Part shown: positions 10,536 to 23,127 of the stretch, in pieces
How the letters are laid out: every line of letters begins with the position of its first letter
How positions within the stretch are numbered: position 1 is the first letter of the stretch
Assembly (NCBI GenBank): GCA_006503535.1
Contig: QYRS01000011.1
Coordinates: 806,001-870,000, forward strand
Length of the DNA stretch: 64,000 nucleotides
Direction: 5' to 3'
Source of the DNA: Arthrinium phaeospermum
Taxonomy: Eukaryota > Ascomycota > Sordariomycetes > Amphisphaeriales > Apiosporaceae
Program-made: the position numbers and the translations under genes
The notes under the pieces: generated by a model
The model's input: the letters and a program-made list of their open reading frames with translations, nothing else
Databases searched by the model: none
Told to the model about the DNA's origin: nothing

Positions 10536-11812
10536 CTTGAGATGGATGATTCTCACAGCAAAACGCACACTTCAGGCTGGCAGGATGTTTCAAGGAAGTC
10601 TGTATAGGCGTATGAATGGCTTTGTCGTCGATTTCTTGAAACGTGAAAGTGCTGGGACCAGAGCGTTGGATCGTCATGCAGGTACGACACTTTAAGGCTG
10701 TAGGCTAGAAGTAAGGTCATTCATTGAGAGGGTTCCAGTGTTTGGTAATGGCAGGCCACTCCACTAAAAGCGATGCTTGCTTGCTGTTGGTTCGGTGCTA
10801 ACTGCACTGAGCGAGCCCAGCCAACATTCTTCTGGGCGTGCCAATGTTGCTTCTCTCAGCCCAAACATTTCCATCACATGTTTTGACTGTTCCCTTCATT
10901 AGATACATGACCTACCTACATTTCTCCAATGGCACTGTGCCAGATGGAAACTATAATAGTTCGCCTCGTATCTATGCAGGTGCAGATTGTCTGCCTAATA
11001 TGAGTGCGTACCCCCTGCCGCGGAATGACTGCAAGTTGCGATCCCTAGGTAGAGCTGGAGAGCATATGAGTGGTTCTGCAGTTGCTGCAGTTGTTCGGTG
11101 AACAAATGACAATAAAGTGGGACTCGCTTAAACTCAATAGCTACTACAAGTACATCATTCTGCTCCGTGCAAGTGAATACATGTAGTTCCTCGAGCTCTG
11201 GATATCGCCGTCCCCAGCAAGCGCTGCCGTGATGTCTGCACAGCCATCCTGTCGGGTACTCGGGGTACGTCTGTCGCTTGTTCCCTCTCTCATCGCTGCA
11301 CAGTCCGAGGAGGATAGCGTGGCGTCCAGGGACCAGGAACCATTGTCACCCATCGATCGCGTGATAATGGCAGCGTCGCGAACCCAAACCATACGATAAA
11401 TACTCTCAACGGTAACTGGATGGGGCTCAAGGGTCATCGTATAAGTGCTGGGGGCACACTAGTGGTCCCGGAGGCTCAGTTCACTTGGGGACACGCGCCC
11501 ACGTCCACCACGGCGTAATCAACACCTGAAGCCATTAACACGTGCACCATCAACCTAAACTCCGATGCATATTGTCTTCAGCTGTGTATGCACTCCGTTG
11601 GTCTGGGCCTAGTTTCTAAAAAGAATTTATCAAACGATTATTTGTCGGCCGGAAGTTATCCAATCTACTGGCTGGAAGCAATACAATTCCTTGCAGATAA
11701 TATGATTGTAGATTCGTGATGCTACAGGACAAGTGAATACGTCATAGTTTTACTGCTAACAGCCTGTCGCAGAAGGCACAACTATCTTGGCGCGCATCTT
11801 TGAGATAAGCCG
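10536..11812. other. Intergenic region between ceramidase and P450, no gene seen
   Basis: This contains the ceramidase promoter and the P450 3' flank. Short open frames on both strands (for example minus strand 11144-11437) have no family resemblance, no splice support and no codon pattern that would justify a call. Confidence 0.5.
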
Positions 11813-13558
11813 CTATGCCAATGCGACTTGTACACCATCTGCAGGAGATAGGCCAATGGTGTAGGACTGGCGTTCTGTTCCAACGGGTTCGTTCTTGCTT
11901 CCGGGAGCAAGGGACATATTGGGATATGCTTGTAATATCCTTACGATGGCGAAGCTTGCTTCCATTAGCGCAAAGTCCTCTGTACATATTGTTAGTCATC
12001 CGGAAAAGAGCAGGATTTCATTCATGGGTGGCGTGTACTTCCTAAGCAGAGACGCGGGCCGGCATGGAAGTCCACGTAGCCAGCCCCTGGTCGAGCTTTG
12101 TGAATCAGTTCGCCGCTTTCCCATCTCTGCGGGCGATAGACCTTTGAGTCTGGTCCGTAAATGTCTTCTCGTCTGTGAAGGTGGTATGCCGAATAGACGA
12201 TTCCAGCACCTTTACCTAGCAAGACCGGGGATTTACCATCAGGCCCTCCTCCTCGAGGTAAGACCGTGGGCTTGTTTGCGAAGCGAATGTTCATCGGTAG
12301 CGATGGATAGAGTCTCAACGCTTCGATATACAAGTTAGGAAATACCAGCCTCAAGACTTGCCATGGGACTCTTACTCTCGTTGAGGCAGCACCTAAGGAA
12401 TGACAGTCTTCGTATATGTTCTCGGCTGATCACCGTATCGATAGGTGCCGATGAAATTTCTTCACGTAGGCGTTCCAAAACATCTGGATTACGGACAAGG
12501 TGAAAACTGTTCTGAGTTAGCAAACCGGAAATAAGAGATTAGCTCAGACATACAATGTCCAGGAAAGCAGGCTTGCCGTTGAATCCCTTCCAGCTACGAG
12601 AACGTGTAGCAACTGGTCGCGGACGCGTTTGAAGTCTCGCATCTCTTTCCAAAGATCGATGATGAAGGCATATTTCTCCGAAGCTGCGTACTCGCCGTAA
12701 TCTTCGTAATGCCTGATTGCCTTGTCGGCAAAGAATGATGCCCACGCCCGTACAGCTCCACACGCTTTTCTGAACCGAGATGGGTTGTAGAGAAAAGCAG
12801 CATCGGCGAGACGAACGCGGATTCCACATCCAAAGGTAGCATAATCCAAATCCTCCCTAACCGCTTCTCGCTCTGTGGTGCTCATACTGCTGTGTGGCTC
12901 TCCGAAGAGGAGCATGGTAGTGGTGTTGAGGGTGTACTCGAACATGAGTGGCTTCAAATCCACTACCCCGTTGACAGCTGCACCGGCGATACCCAAAACC
13001 AGATCCTCAACCTGGCCCTGGAAAGCTTGAGGGATCTGATTCTGCACCCGAACGAACTGGCGCCGTATAAGCCGGCGGGAGTGTTTCCATGCCGAGCCGT
13101 CTTGCGAGAATATACCCTCGCCAAGAAGAGGATGACTGGCTAGGCGCCGGCTTCCAAGGCTATAGTCTTCAAAATTTGTGGAAAGAATTGCTTGGATGTT
13201 CTCGGGATCAGTCGTAAAGTAGCCTGTCACACCGAAAAGATGGATACAACAGGTCCCCGCCAAGTCAAAGTACGGCGTCATACGCTCGAACGTATGGTCA
13301 CTGAATAGTATATCGTACTGGCGCTTAACAAGATCCAGCGCGAAGGGCCACTTGTATGGCACAGCTGCCTCGACTGTTTCGCAGCCGTGTTGCGCGGCAA
13401 TAACATATTCGACCTGGTAGCAATTGGCAGTCGGTCAGTTTCCAGCTCAGAATAGGGCTTCTTTTCTATACTTAGCGGCAAGTTGCTCACCCTTTTCTGG
13501 TTCTTCTTGAGAATGTATATATAAAGCAAAGAGCTATGGCAATTGCTACTGCAATCAT
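11813..13558 (-). CDS. Cytochrome P450, CYP52/CYP539-like (fatty-acid or alkane hydroxylase type); N-terminal join unresolved
   Basis: This is a haem monooxygenase, probably ER-bound and acting on a fatty chain. Confident exons on the minus strand are 12554-13413, 12376-12506, 12039-12320 and 11813-11979 (479 residues). They include AGRDSTASLLSW (I-helix), the ETLR of the K-helix ExxR created by an exon join, and the haem loop FHAGPRLCLGKDFAL also completed across a junction. Introns are 46-59 nt with CTAAC branch sites. Upstream, an ATG at 13558 opens a 22-codon segment that looks like a P450 membrane anchor (MIAVAIAIALCFIYTF, then basic residues) and ends at a good GTGAGC donor at 13490. 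That donor leaves phase 2, whereas the only usable acceptor before 13413 requires phase 0. So either a small exon is missed or the gene has lost its N-terminal frame. Assignment to the CYP52 group is by overall motif pattern; the substrate is inferred. Confidence 0.83.
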
Positions 13559-16500
13559 ACGTTTCTCATCAAGGGGGACCGGGAGCCCTCGTACGCCACT
13601 CCAACGGTCGGTCGTGGCTTCTTCGAAAACCGCCATGATAAACTTCCAAGAGGTTTGCAGATTGATAGTCAGTCGGAAAGTATGCCATGGGGGATATTTC
13701 TAGGTGAGAATTAGCCAAGATCAGTTCTTGGCTGTTGGTTCTGGCCACCAACAAGACATACCAGACTGGCCATAGGTTCCCGATGGAATGCACCCATCGG
13801 CGCGAGCTCCTGTTCTGTGATGCATGCCACCAATCGAAGCTATGAGCTGCCATCGACTCCAGTAAGGTTGGCCAGGGTATCCCATCGCCTGTTCGCAACG
13901 CATGGCCTGCTTGACCATGGTATCACAGGAAATTGGTCGTTATATCCTCGAGACCCCCGAAACGTGGCAGCGGAGCTCTGGGCAGCGTCGTTTCAATTCT
14001 CTGATTTGGAGAAGTGTTTGCACCGGGCTTATAGGGTTGCATTCCCAGAAGCGTGGAAGTTCCAGCTGTTTGCTTCTAGTGGAGTATCATCAGGCGAGAC
14101 TCTATTATTTGCTGACACCGAATCCTTATGATTTTTTTAGAGATGGCCGAGCTAGTTTCTGGTGTTGGCCAGCAAAATATTGATCGAGAGATGAGCGAAT
14201 GTATTCGTTATATGTATGTAGGTATGTAGATATACCTTCCGCCGATACTCCTCCTTGTGGGCCCCGTAGTCCCCCGTAAGCAGACCGGACAGAGCCGGAG
14301 CCGGAGCCATGAACACCAGTATTGATGGTGTGGTGTGTGACTATTTCGTCCGCTAAGTCAGTTTGCTTCGGAGGCACTTGCCTGCTCTTTTTTCATGAAG
14401 CAACGTTGACGCCAAGCTCCAACGTGGCTGAACGCCCAAACGACAATACTTGGAACCGTCTCCCCATCGCAAGCTGGATATAATTTGGACACGCAATGTG
14501 AGACATTGAACATGGCGGGTTTCATGGAGGGAGCCAGTCTTGGACTGACAGGTTGCTTTGGTAGGGGTCTCGGGGCCCGAGTCGGTTGGCTAGCTGCGAT
14601 TCTTGTGGTCCCTTATCAACTGTGCGGGATCCCACCACCCAACCCCCCAACCCCTCGATGACGCTAATCTTCGGAAGCGTTACTGTTACTTCGTGACCCA
14701 ACAACGTGCCTTTGTGAACTGTGAACCGGGGCATGGCGATTTGTCGGTACTATCATCGTGGTCGTATCCCCAACAGTCGTTGCTGGGCAGACCCAGGTAC
14801 ATGTATTGTAGGTACCTAGCGTTTGGTAGAGGGAAGTACGGTGGGGCACGTGCACTGAACGTTTATTTGTACTACATCTGCCATCAGTGCATAGGTAGGT
14901 ACTTTCTTTCAGCAATGTTGGCTTTCAAGTTTACAGCCCACTAACCCTCTCACCCCTTGCCTAGAGCTGCGAATGGCCTTTTACTCTCTTTTTTAAGCAA
15001 CCTCTATGTCTGTGATGCCTGTGCATAGACCTGGTATTTTGTAGGGAAACGAGGCTGGTCACACACTGCTGACGCTGCTGATTTATTACTTGCGAGTGCG
15101 AGTGGGTGGGATAACGGGAATCCCTAATACGCACCTTATACGCACAGGGGCTTGGAGCTGCCTGTTGCCAATACTTTTAGCACGAAGCTCTTCCATATGG
15201 GCAGGAATGCATGCTGCAGTTAGTCCATACATAAAGGAGCGAGCCAGGTCAAGGCGTAACTGTTTCTGCAACATGCATTGAATGCTCGAGTCCGTCAACA
15301 CACACTTACATACCTCATACTTCGTTGGCCATCTATTACACAGACATGCTGGAGCCTGATTGGCCGAGCCAGCGCAGATAGGGCCGGCATGCCAGCGTTG
15401 CTGCAAGCGTTAGGAGCTGAATGACCCAATCAAACCAACTGAAGATCTGGGTCTGGACTTGTGCCCACACCGTACCCTCTTTCCCCGGTGTACTCGGTTC
15501 TGCTCGGGGGTCAGTCAGTGCAGTGAACATTTGAGCAGCCCAACATCTCAACCACCTCCCGATTTCATATAGACGTTGAAAGAGAACAAAAGAGCTTGCA
15601 GACGTGGTATTGTCTTCTCTTCTTGGTGATAACTATTGGCATATACTCGCTGCATGCGGTATACGTATACGTGATTGCCTGCATGCAAGAGCAGCTCGCT
15701 ACCTACATGTACATGCGAACCCGCCCCGTCTTCCCAGCATAGCATGTAACATGACCTTATTAGCTCCTACGTAAGGCGAACTAGGTACGTGAATGAATGC
15801 TTCTCTGCTGCAGCACCTCGGCGCAACACGACAGCTCTCTATCCCGTTTATTCCACTCCCGCATGCAATGGCCACTTCTTCGGACCTGCAACTAGACCGA
15901 AAGATGTAGCGATGGGAGCAGTCTTTCGAGAGAGAACAACATCGTATTGCCCTCTCTTCTTCTCGGCCTGCACCGGAGAAACTCTGCGTCCTGTCCAATT
16001 CCCCACGTTGAGTATTGAGCACTCTAGTTGAGGGTACTACGCCATCAGACTTATTATTACGCGCCCCCCCCTTGGGTCGGCCCTGGGGCTCCAGATCGTT
16101 TAGGTTCACGGTCCACTTGACATGAGGTCAGCTATTGTCGAAGTGCGGTCATCTGGTAACCTAGAAGCTACCAACTATCGATTCCTCAAGTCTCTCAGAA
16201 GCCCATCACCGCCGCATAAACCCGTCCGCATCCATCAATCCTCTACGCCCTCGCAAGTCCCAATACCCCCCGCCTCGACCCCTCGAAGCCCCGGCGAGTG
16301 GCAAGCGAGCTTTCCCGACCGAACCTTGTATCCTTGCCAGATCCTGTCCTGATCTGATCCGACGAACACTACCAGCGTCCAAACCGTCTAATCCACCGGA
16401 CCTGTTTAAACCTTCTCTTCCTCGCTGCGGGAATCTACTTTCCCGTAGCCAGTCGAAGTGGCCGACCAACAGCCTCCACCTCCCACTATCACCCCATTCA

Positions 16501-16805
16501 CCTCCGACGGCCCATCCACTCCGCATCCTCCCCAGCATCCTACCAACACTGTCCTCTCAGCCCCAGACCTCACCAACCCACCCCAAGGGAATTCAACCGA
16601 TATACCACACCTGCCGCCCACACTCCACCGAACCAACCAGCTAGCTCCGATAGCGACCGAGCAGCAGGGGCGAGGACAAGTCCTGGGACGGAGGCGACGA
16701 GCCTCAGACGATCTGTCTGATACCCAGGATTTGGATACCGAGAATACGGAAGCAGGCCCTTCCACACACCAACACAAGTCCAAACGCCGAAGGCCAGACG
16801 ACACC
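13559..16805. other. Gene-poor 3.2-kb region
   Basis: No exon here could be supported. Open frames at 13569-13918 (minus) and 13817-14131 (plus) overlap each other and match no family I recognise. The sequence is dotted with TAGGTACC/GTACCTA-type short palindromes, a GGAGCC repeat near 14296 and a GCGAGT repeat near 15093. The last 350 bp, from about 16455, is a long open frame in the GID7 reading frame that lacks an ATG; see the GID7 entry. Confidence 0.5.
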
Positions 16806-18842
16806 ATGCTAGCCAGCAGCGACGGAACGTCGGTGTCGAATGGCACAACCGCGCATACCAACGGGAAGTCGCATGAGCGGGCGGCGACGAGCGCCAATGG
16901 AACACAGAAGGCGGCTCTGGCGACGAATGGCGCCTCGAAATCAAGGATGCCAGAAACGTTCTTCGGTCACGACCGCGAGGAAGTCACGCGGATACTCATA
17001 CAGGCGCTGTCCGATATGGGATACCACACCGCAGCCGAAAGCGTGGGCAGAGATAGCGGGTTTGAGCTGGAAAGTCCGACAGTTGCTTCTTTTCGCACCG
17101 CCGTCCTCGATGGTGCCTGGGGCACCGCCGAAGATCTCCTGCTAGGCGCCACGGCACCGGCTGAGCGGGCGTCGCAGGATGGCAATGGACTGGTGCTAGC
17201 ACAGGGTGCAGATCGAAACATGATGCGCTTCTGGATACGGCAGCAGAAGTTCTTGGAGTTACTGGAGCAGCAAAAGACGAGCCAGGCTTTGATGGTTCTG
17301 CGTACCGAGTTGACACCGTTAAATCAAGATCAGGGAAAGCTGCATTTCCTCTCCAGTCTGGTGATGTGCGACTCTCCCGACGACATCAAACTGAAGGCGG
17401 AGTGGGATGGCGCATATGGTCGGTCTCGGGAAATACTCTTGTCGGAGCTCTCCAGTAAGGTTGCCCTATAGAATCTGTCTTATCGGCTACTAACTCGCTT
17501 CGCAGGATGCATATCGCCCTCGGTGATGCTTCCAGAGCATCGTCTGGCAGTCTTGCTGCACCAGGTCAAACACAACCAGATCAACATGTGCATGTACCAT
17601 TCGAATGCGGAATCACCCTCCCTCTATTCCGACCATCTCTGCGATAGGCGGCGGTTTCCCACGGAGTGTATTATTGATATCGATGACCACCAAGGCGAAG
17701 TTTGGCAGGTGGTGTTTTCCCACGACGGGACAAAGTTGGCCAGTTGCGGCAGCGAAAAGACTGTGATAATATGGGCTGTGCCCTCGTTCAAGATACTTCA
17801 CACTCTTGGGGATAGGGTACATCGCGCTGGGGTGGGTAACGTTGCCTTCAGTTGGGACGATTCGAAGATTGTTACGTGCTGTCAGGACAAACATGCGCGG
17901 GTTTGGGATCTCAAAGTGAGTACAAGTTGCTGCGGCGTTGCCCGTGACCTACCGCTAACCATTGCTCATAGAGCGGCGACATATTACTCGATATTAGCAC
18001 ATTTGAAGAACCCGTCAGCAGCTGCGTATGGGCCCCTGATAACCGCTCGTTCCTGACTGGGTCTTTGGATAAGTCCCGCAGTCTTTGCCAGTGGGATCTT
18101 GACGGCAAAAACATATTCGACTGGGCTAACAACCACCGAGTTGAGGATCTGTCTCTTTCACCTGATGGTCGTTGGTTGGTTGCCATGGATGACCGCAACC
18201 ATATCCACGTCTACAATTTCCTGACGAGGCTATGGGAATACGAGATCGAACTGCACTGCCGATTGACCTCGATCAGCATTAGCAAAGACTCGCGACATCT
18301 ACTTGTGAACCTCCAGAAAGACCAAGCCCAGTTGTTTGACCTCGTCAGCCGCGAGCCAGTGCAGTACTACTCAGGCCACACAGGCGGCGAGTATATGATT
18401 AGGAGTGCGCTTGGGGGGGCCAACGAGAGCTTTGTGCTGAGTGGCAGTGAAGGTATGCTTATGAGTCATCGTGGAGGAAATCCGGCTCCTGTTCATGCTG
18501 ACATTTGATTTTTGTAGATGGCTCTATCAACATCTGGCACAAAGCTAGTGCACAGATTGTGGAAAAGCTGAGCGGACACCATCCCCGGTGCAATTCGGTG
18601 TCCTGGAGCCCAACCGACCCGTGTCTATTTGCCTCGTGTGGAGATGACGGCAAGGTGAAGATGTGCGTATCCCTCGTCCCCTCAGGCTAATTGTAGTTCT
18701 CCTTAAACGCTAACCCCGTTCCTATAGTTGGTCGAATGCTGAAGGGCAACGGATACATCTGGAGGCACTGCACCAGAGTCAGGAGTCGAGCAGTACTGAA
18801 TCAAATGGGTGGCATGGGGAACAACCAATGGGCGAGGAGTAG
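16806..18842 (+). CDS. GID7: GID/CTLH ubiquitin-ligase subunit 7, WDR26 homologue
   Basis: GID7 is a WD40 subunit of the GID/CTLH E3 ligase, which in yeast marks gluconeogenic enzymes for degradation. There are five exons: 16806-17454, 17506-17915, 17972-18452, 18518-18662 and 18728-18842, giving 599 residues; all junctions keep frame and the first intron has a perfect CTAAC site. A disordered N-terminus precedes a LisH/CTLH region (GHDREEVTRILIQALSDMGY at about 54-73, then SFRTAVLDGAW). Next come the CISPSVMLPEHRL linker and WD40 repeats (QGEVWQVVFSHDGTKLASCG; NSVSWSPTDPCLFASCGDDG). The frame stays open for 116 codons upstream of the chosen ATG, to a GTG at 16458 beginning V-A-D-Q-Q-P, with no ATG in it. 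The true N-terminus may therefore be longer through an upstream exon. Confidence 0.9.
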
Positions 18843-20316
18843 CACGGCCACACACGACGGCCAACTCCAGCAGAGCCTTTCTACTCTTCTGGAGAATACG
18901 CAGAATCATTGAGATACCATTTGCATGAGGCATCAGACGGCGAAACAGGCTGATTTTGACGGGAGGCTCTACTGCTAGTATAAATACTAGCGATTGAGAG
19001 CAGTCACCTTCTGACATTGAGCTCTATAGTCAACTGATTTGACACTGTTTAGAATTGGTGTTTTCTACTGCACATGCTGGCCTCGGCGCATGGGGAATAT
19101 GGCCGCCGCCGCAGGGGAAACGCTGAAGAACAGCAATACAACATAGAGCGTGTGGTTTTCTTGTACTTGATAATAGAGAGGATTTCATCAAACCAATCAG
19201 CGCCCCTTGGGTTTTCGATGGTTTTTTTCTTCTTCTTCTTCCCCCTCTTAGCGGGTGCAGGCAAGTTTGCGCTCGTGGTACATAATTCACATATATTTAG
19301 AGACTCAGCTCATCGTCTAAAACTCGACTTGTTATCTACCACTCTGACTAGGATGGATGTAACCCTGTATTTGCTGATAGTGGTCGTCATGTGGTTCGAA
19401 GAGGTGACGACGGCGGTGACGGTGACGACGTCGATGGGATTAGGCACCTACGATAAATAAATACTTGGGCTGGGTGAGTGAGGCGCTGCCAATTGAGCGT
19501 TGTTGAGCCAGCCAGCCAGCCAGCTAGACTTGCACGCGCACTCTGTCATGCTCGGGCATGGAATATGTGGATTGAAACAGCTGGCGAAGCAGGCTAGGCC
19601 CGTTCGGAGCTAGTGAGGTGCGGTTCTGTATGGGATGTAACAGGATACCACGTACGTAATCCGAAGGGGTATGGGGTATCGGGCAGTATCGAGCATCAGA
19701 GTTAGAGTCTAATAAGGGGAGAGGACAGTAGAGAGGGTACGAACATGCTACAGTGCAGTGCAGCAGATCAGTGTGCAGCGTGCAGCGCTGCTTGCTGCTG
19801 CTATTCGATGTACATACGTACTTCTTGGAGTGACAGCTGCTGGGACCCCATCAAATCAGGTATCGACGCCGCCAATCTAATCCCATATGCGAGCGAGTAC
19901 AAGTTCTAACATAGGCTGGCCACACGCATCGACGCTCCTGATCAACCAAACAAAAACATCAAATACCAAAAAAGACTTTTTCGCATCGTTCGGTGCTTGA
20001 GTCAGATCTCACCCCACGAAGAGCAACCTGCGCAGCTGTTGCCTACATTTTTTGCACCGGGCGCCGGGCAGACCTGCAGCTACCTGCTACTGCTACTTAT
20101 AATTGGAATCTAGCGGCATCGAGACTCGGGCCACCTACCAACTACCTGCATAACCATACGCATACCCAAACAGGCCTCCCAAAAACCCACTCCGACTTTA
20201 CCTAAGCTCGTGCTTGTGCCTGAACCCCTCGACTGCGAATACAACCAACGCATCTGGCGCCGACTCGAAACCGAGATACATTTGGCCTTCATCAGACAAT
20301 ACAACAGGTTGTCACT
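18843..20316. other. Intergenic region between GID7 and VPS1
   Basis: No gene is seen. Simple-sequence patches are present: four tandem GCCA units at 19507-19522, and a TGCAG/TGCTG-rich patch at about 19750-19805. The part adjoining 20316 should contain the VPS1 promoter and leader. Confidence 0.55.
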
Positions 20317-22629
20317 ATGGCCGACACCATGAGCACGCCGGGTGGCATCTCGGATCCCGCCCTTATCAAGTACGTGGCCCTCTCTCCTCCATGCGACAGT
20401 TTCCCCCCAAGAGCCCTTGCGCCCTCCCCTGACGGCTCCTGAGAATATCGCCAGCTCAGCAACAAAGGACTGCAGCCTCTGCACTCGAAGCGCGACTAAC
20501 ACAATGCTCTCTCTCGCAGGCTCGTGAACAAGCTTCAGGATGTTTTTTCCACCGTCGGTGTCAACAACCCCATCGATCTCCCCCAAATAGCTGTCGTCGG
20601 AAGTCAGTCTAGCGGTAAGAGTTCGGTGCTGGAAAACATTGTCGGAAGAGACTTTTTACCCCGTGGCTCCGGCATCGTCACGCGACGGCCGCTGGTGCTG
20701 CAACTCATCAACCGACCCGCCACTTCTGAACAAACAAACGGCACCAACGAGGATGTCGAGAAATCCACCGACAAGGCGGCGAATACGGACGAATGGGGCG
20801 AGTTCCTGCACATTCCCGGCCAGAAGTTCTACGATTTCAACAAGATCCGAGACGAGATTAGCCGGGAGACGGAGGCCAAGGTCGGTCGCAACGCCGGCAT
20901 CTCGCCCGCCCCCATCAACCTGAGGGTCTACTCCCCCAACGTCTTGACCCTGACTTTGGTCGATTTGCCTGGTTTGACCAAGGTGCCCGTCGGAGACCAG
21001 CCTCGCGATATCGAGAGACAGATCAAGGACATGGTGCTGAAGTACATCTCCAAATCCAACGCCATCATCCTTGCCGTCACGGCTGCCAACCAGGATCTGG
21101 CCAACTCCGATGGTCTGAAGCTGGCGCGAGAGGTCGACCCCGAAGGACAGAGGACCATTGGTGTTTTGACCAAGGTCGATCTGATGGACGAGGGGACAGA
21201 CGTTGTCGACATCCTGGCGGGTCGCATCATCCCCCTTCGACTGGGCTACGTTCCGGTCGTCAACCGTGGACAGAGAGATATCGATAACAAGAAGCCCATC
21301 CAGATTTCGCTTGAGTCGGAGAAGAACTTCTTTGAGAATCATAAGGCGTATCGCAACAAGAGTTCTTACTGCGGTACCCCGTATCTTGCTCGCAAGCTCA
21401 ACCTGATCCTGATGATGCACATCAAGCAGACGTTACCCGATATCAAGGCTAGAATCGCTAGCTCTCTACAGAAGTACTCGGCGGAACTGGAGAGCCTTGG
21501 ACCCTCGCTGCTCGGCAACAGCTCTAACATTGTGCTGAACATCATCACCGAGTTCGCAAAGGAGTGGCAAGGTGTGCTGGATGGCAACAACGGGGAGCTC
21601 TCAAGCGCTGAGCTGTCTGGTGGTGCCAGAATCAGCTTCGTCTTCCACGAGCTCTACTCCAACGGCGTCAAGGCAGTTGACCCGTTCGACGTGGTCAAGG
21701 ATAACGAGATCCGTACTATGCTGCACAACTCTTCCGGTCCTTCTCCGGCCCTGTTCGTGGGCACAACGGCGTTCGAGGTTATCGTGAAGCAGCAAATCAG
21801 GCGCCTGGAAGAACCTAGTCTGAAGTGTGTTTCGCTGGTCTACGACGAATTGGTCCGCATCCTCACTCAGCTGCTCTCCAAGGCTGTCTATCGGCGGTAC
21901 CCTCAACTGAAGGAGACTTTCCACTCTGTTGTCATCGGCTTCTTCAAGAAGGCCATGGAGCCTACCAACAAGCTCGTCAAGGACTTGGTGGCCATGGAAG
22001 CCTGCTACATCAACACTGGCCACCCTGATTTCCTGAACGGACACAGAGCCATGGCCATTGTAAACGAACGCTACTCGGCAAAGCCTGTGCAGGTCGACCC
22101 CAAGACCGGGAAGCCGCTGCCTGCGTCGGCGTCTACACCGGCTCGTGCTGCCAGCCCTCAACTCGACGGGGGTGATGGAAACGGCGGATTCTTTGGTAGT
22201 TTCTTTGCCGCCAAGAACAAGAAGAAGGCGGCCGCTATGGAGGCCCCGCCTGCTATGTTGAAGGCTTCTGGTACTCTTTCTGAGCGCGAAAACATCGAGG
22301 TCGAGGTTATCAAGCTGCTTATCTCATCATATTACAACATCGTCAGGAGAACTATGATTGATATGGTTCCCAAGGCCATCATGCTCCAGCTCGTCCAGTA
22401 AGTTGAAAAAGTCCCGCCACTGAAGAAGGAAGATGCATGTTCACTGACCAACCCGTCTAGGCTCACCAAGGACGACATGCAAAAGGAGCTGCTCGAGAAC
22501 ATGTACCGCAAGGAGACGTTTGATGACCTGCTTAAGGAGTCCGACTACACGGTTCGCCGGCGTCAAGAGTGCCAGAAGATGGTCGACTCGCTTTCCAAGG
22601 CCAGCGAAATAGTATCGCAAGTTCAGTAA
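20317..22629 (+). CDS. VPS1: Dynamin-like GTPase Vps1
   Basis: Vps1 is a large GTPase that pinches membranes in vacuolar and endosomal sorting and in peroxisome division. The three exons are 20317-20369, 20520-22397 and 22461-22629, giving 699 residues, the normal Vps1 length. It shows the P-loop GSQSSGKSS (residues 45-53), the dynamin signature around [32 protein letters not shown] (switch II) and [11 protein letters not shown] (base recognition). The stalk follows, with [15 protein letters not shown] and a [14 protein letters not shown] insert typical of Vps1 rather than Dnm1. The GTPase effector domain spans the last junction ([21 protein letters not shown] then [15 protein letters not shown]). 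There is no pleckstrin-homology domain. The last intron has a CTGAC branch site. It is convergent with the racemase gene. Confidence 0.96.
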
Positions 22630-23127
22630 AAGAAAGGAGGGGAAACGGAGGTCGGTTTGGAGGAGAAAGAAGAGCGGGTGGTGTGGGTCTAGACTCGAGA
22701 TTGGAGGGTGACAGGCAGGGGGGCGGAATGCAGTATCATTCTGTTCTTGATACCACAAACTTGACGACGAATCCAGGGCAGACGGTTTAATGATATAATG
22801 TTATACGCATTGTGTTCCTTCTTCATCATGATTACTTGCACGATTAGATGAATGCACTTGTCTCCTACAATTAAGTTGTCCTACGCATGCGATTTCGTGG
22901 GAATAGAGATAGCGCCTACTTGCTGTTCCGATATGTGTAAACTCCCATCCGACTGACCTCGTCGTAGATATTTCAACTTGCACCTCCATTGCGCTATCTT
23001 AAGGGGCTGACAAAGCGTATTTTGGTGAAGCAGTCTTGTATTAATGTGTCTTGCGTGGCTAGAAGTCTATCCGTAGGACAGAAAGCTATAGCGTGCGGTA
23101 TTGCATCATAATCCATTAGACTACTAC
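22630..23127. other. Convergent intergenic region, 3' flanks of VPS1 and the racemase gene
   Basis: No gene is seen in this 498-bp gap; it should hold both 3' UTRs. Confidence 0.6.

Noticed and set aside
13569..14131. Overlapping open frames on both strands upstream of the P450
   Set aside because: They overlap out of frame, lack recognisable motifs or splice signals, and the two strands exclude each other.
11813..16805. A secondary-metabolite cluster around the P450
   Set aside because: No polyketide synthase, peptide synthetase, terpene cyclase or cluster regulator is present; the only MFS gene is over 40 kb away.
20656..21420. A 254-codon minus-strand frame opposite VPS1
   Set aside because: Lies entirely within the conserved GTPase coding sequence on the other strand and has no domain resemblance.
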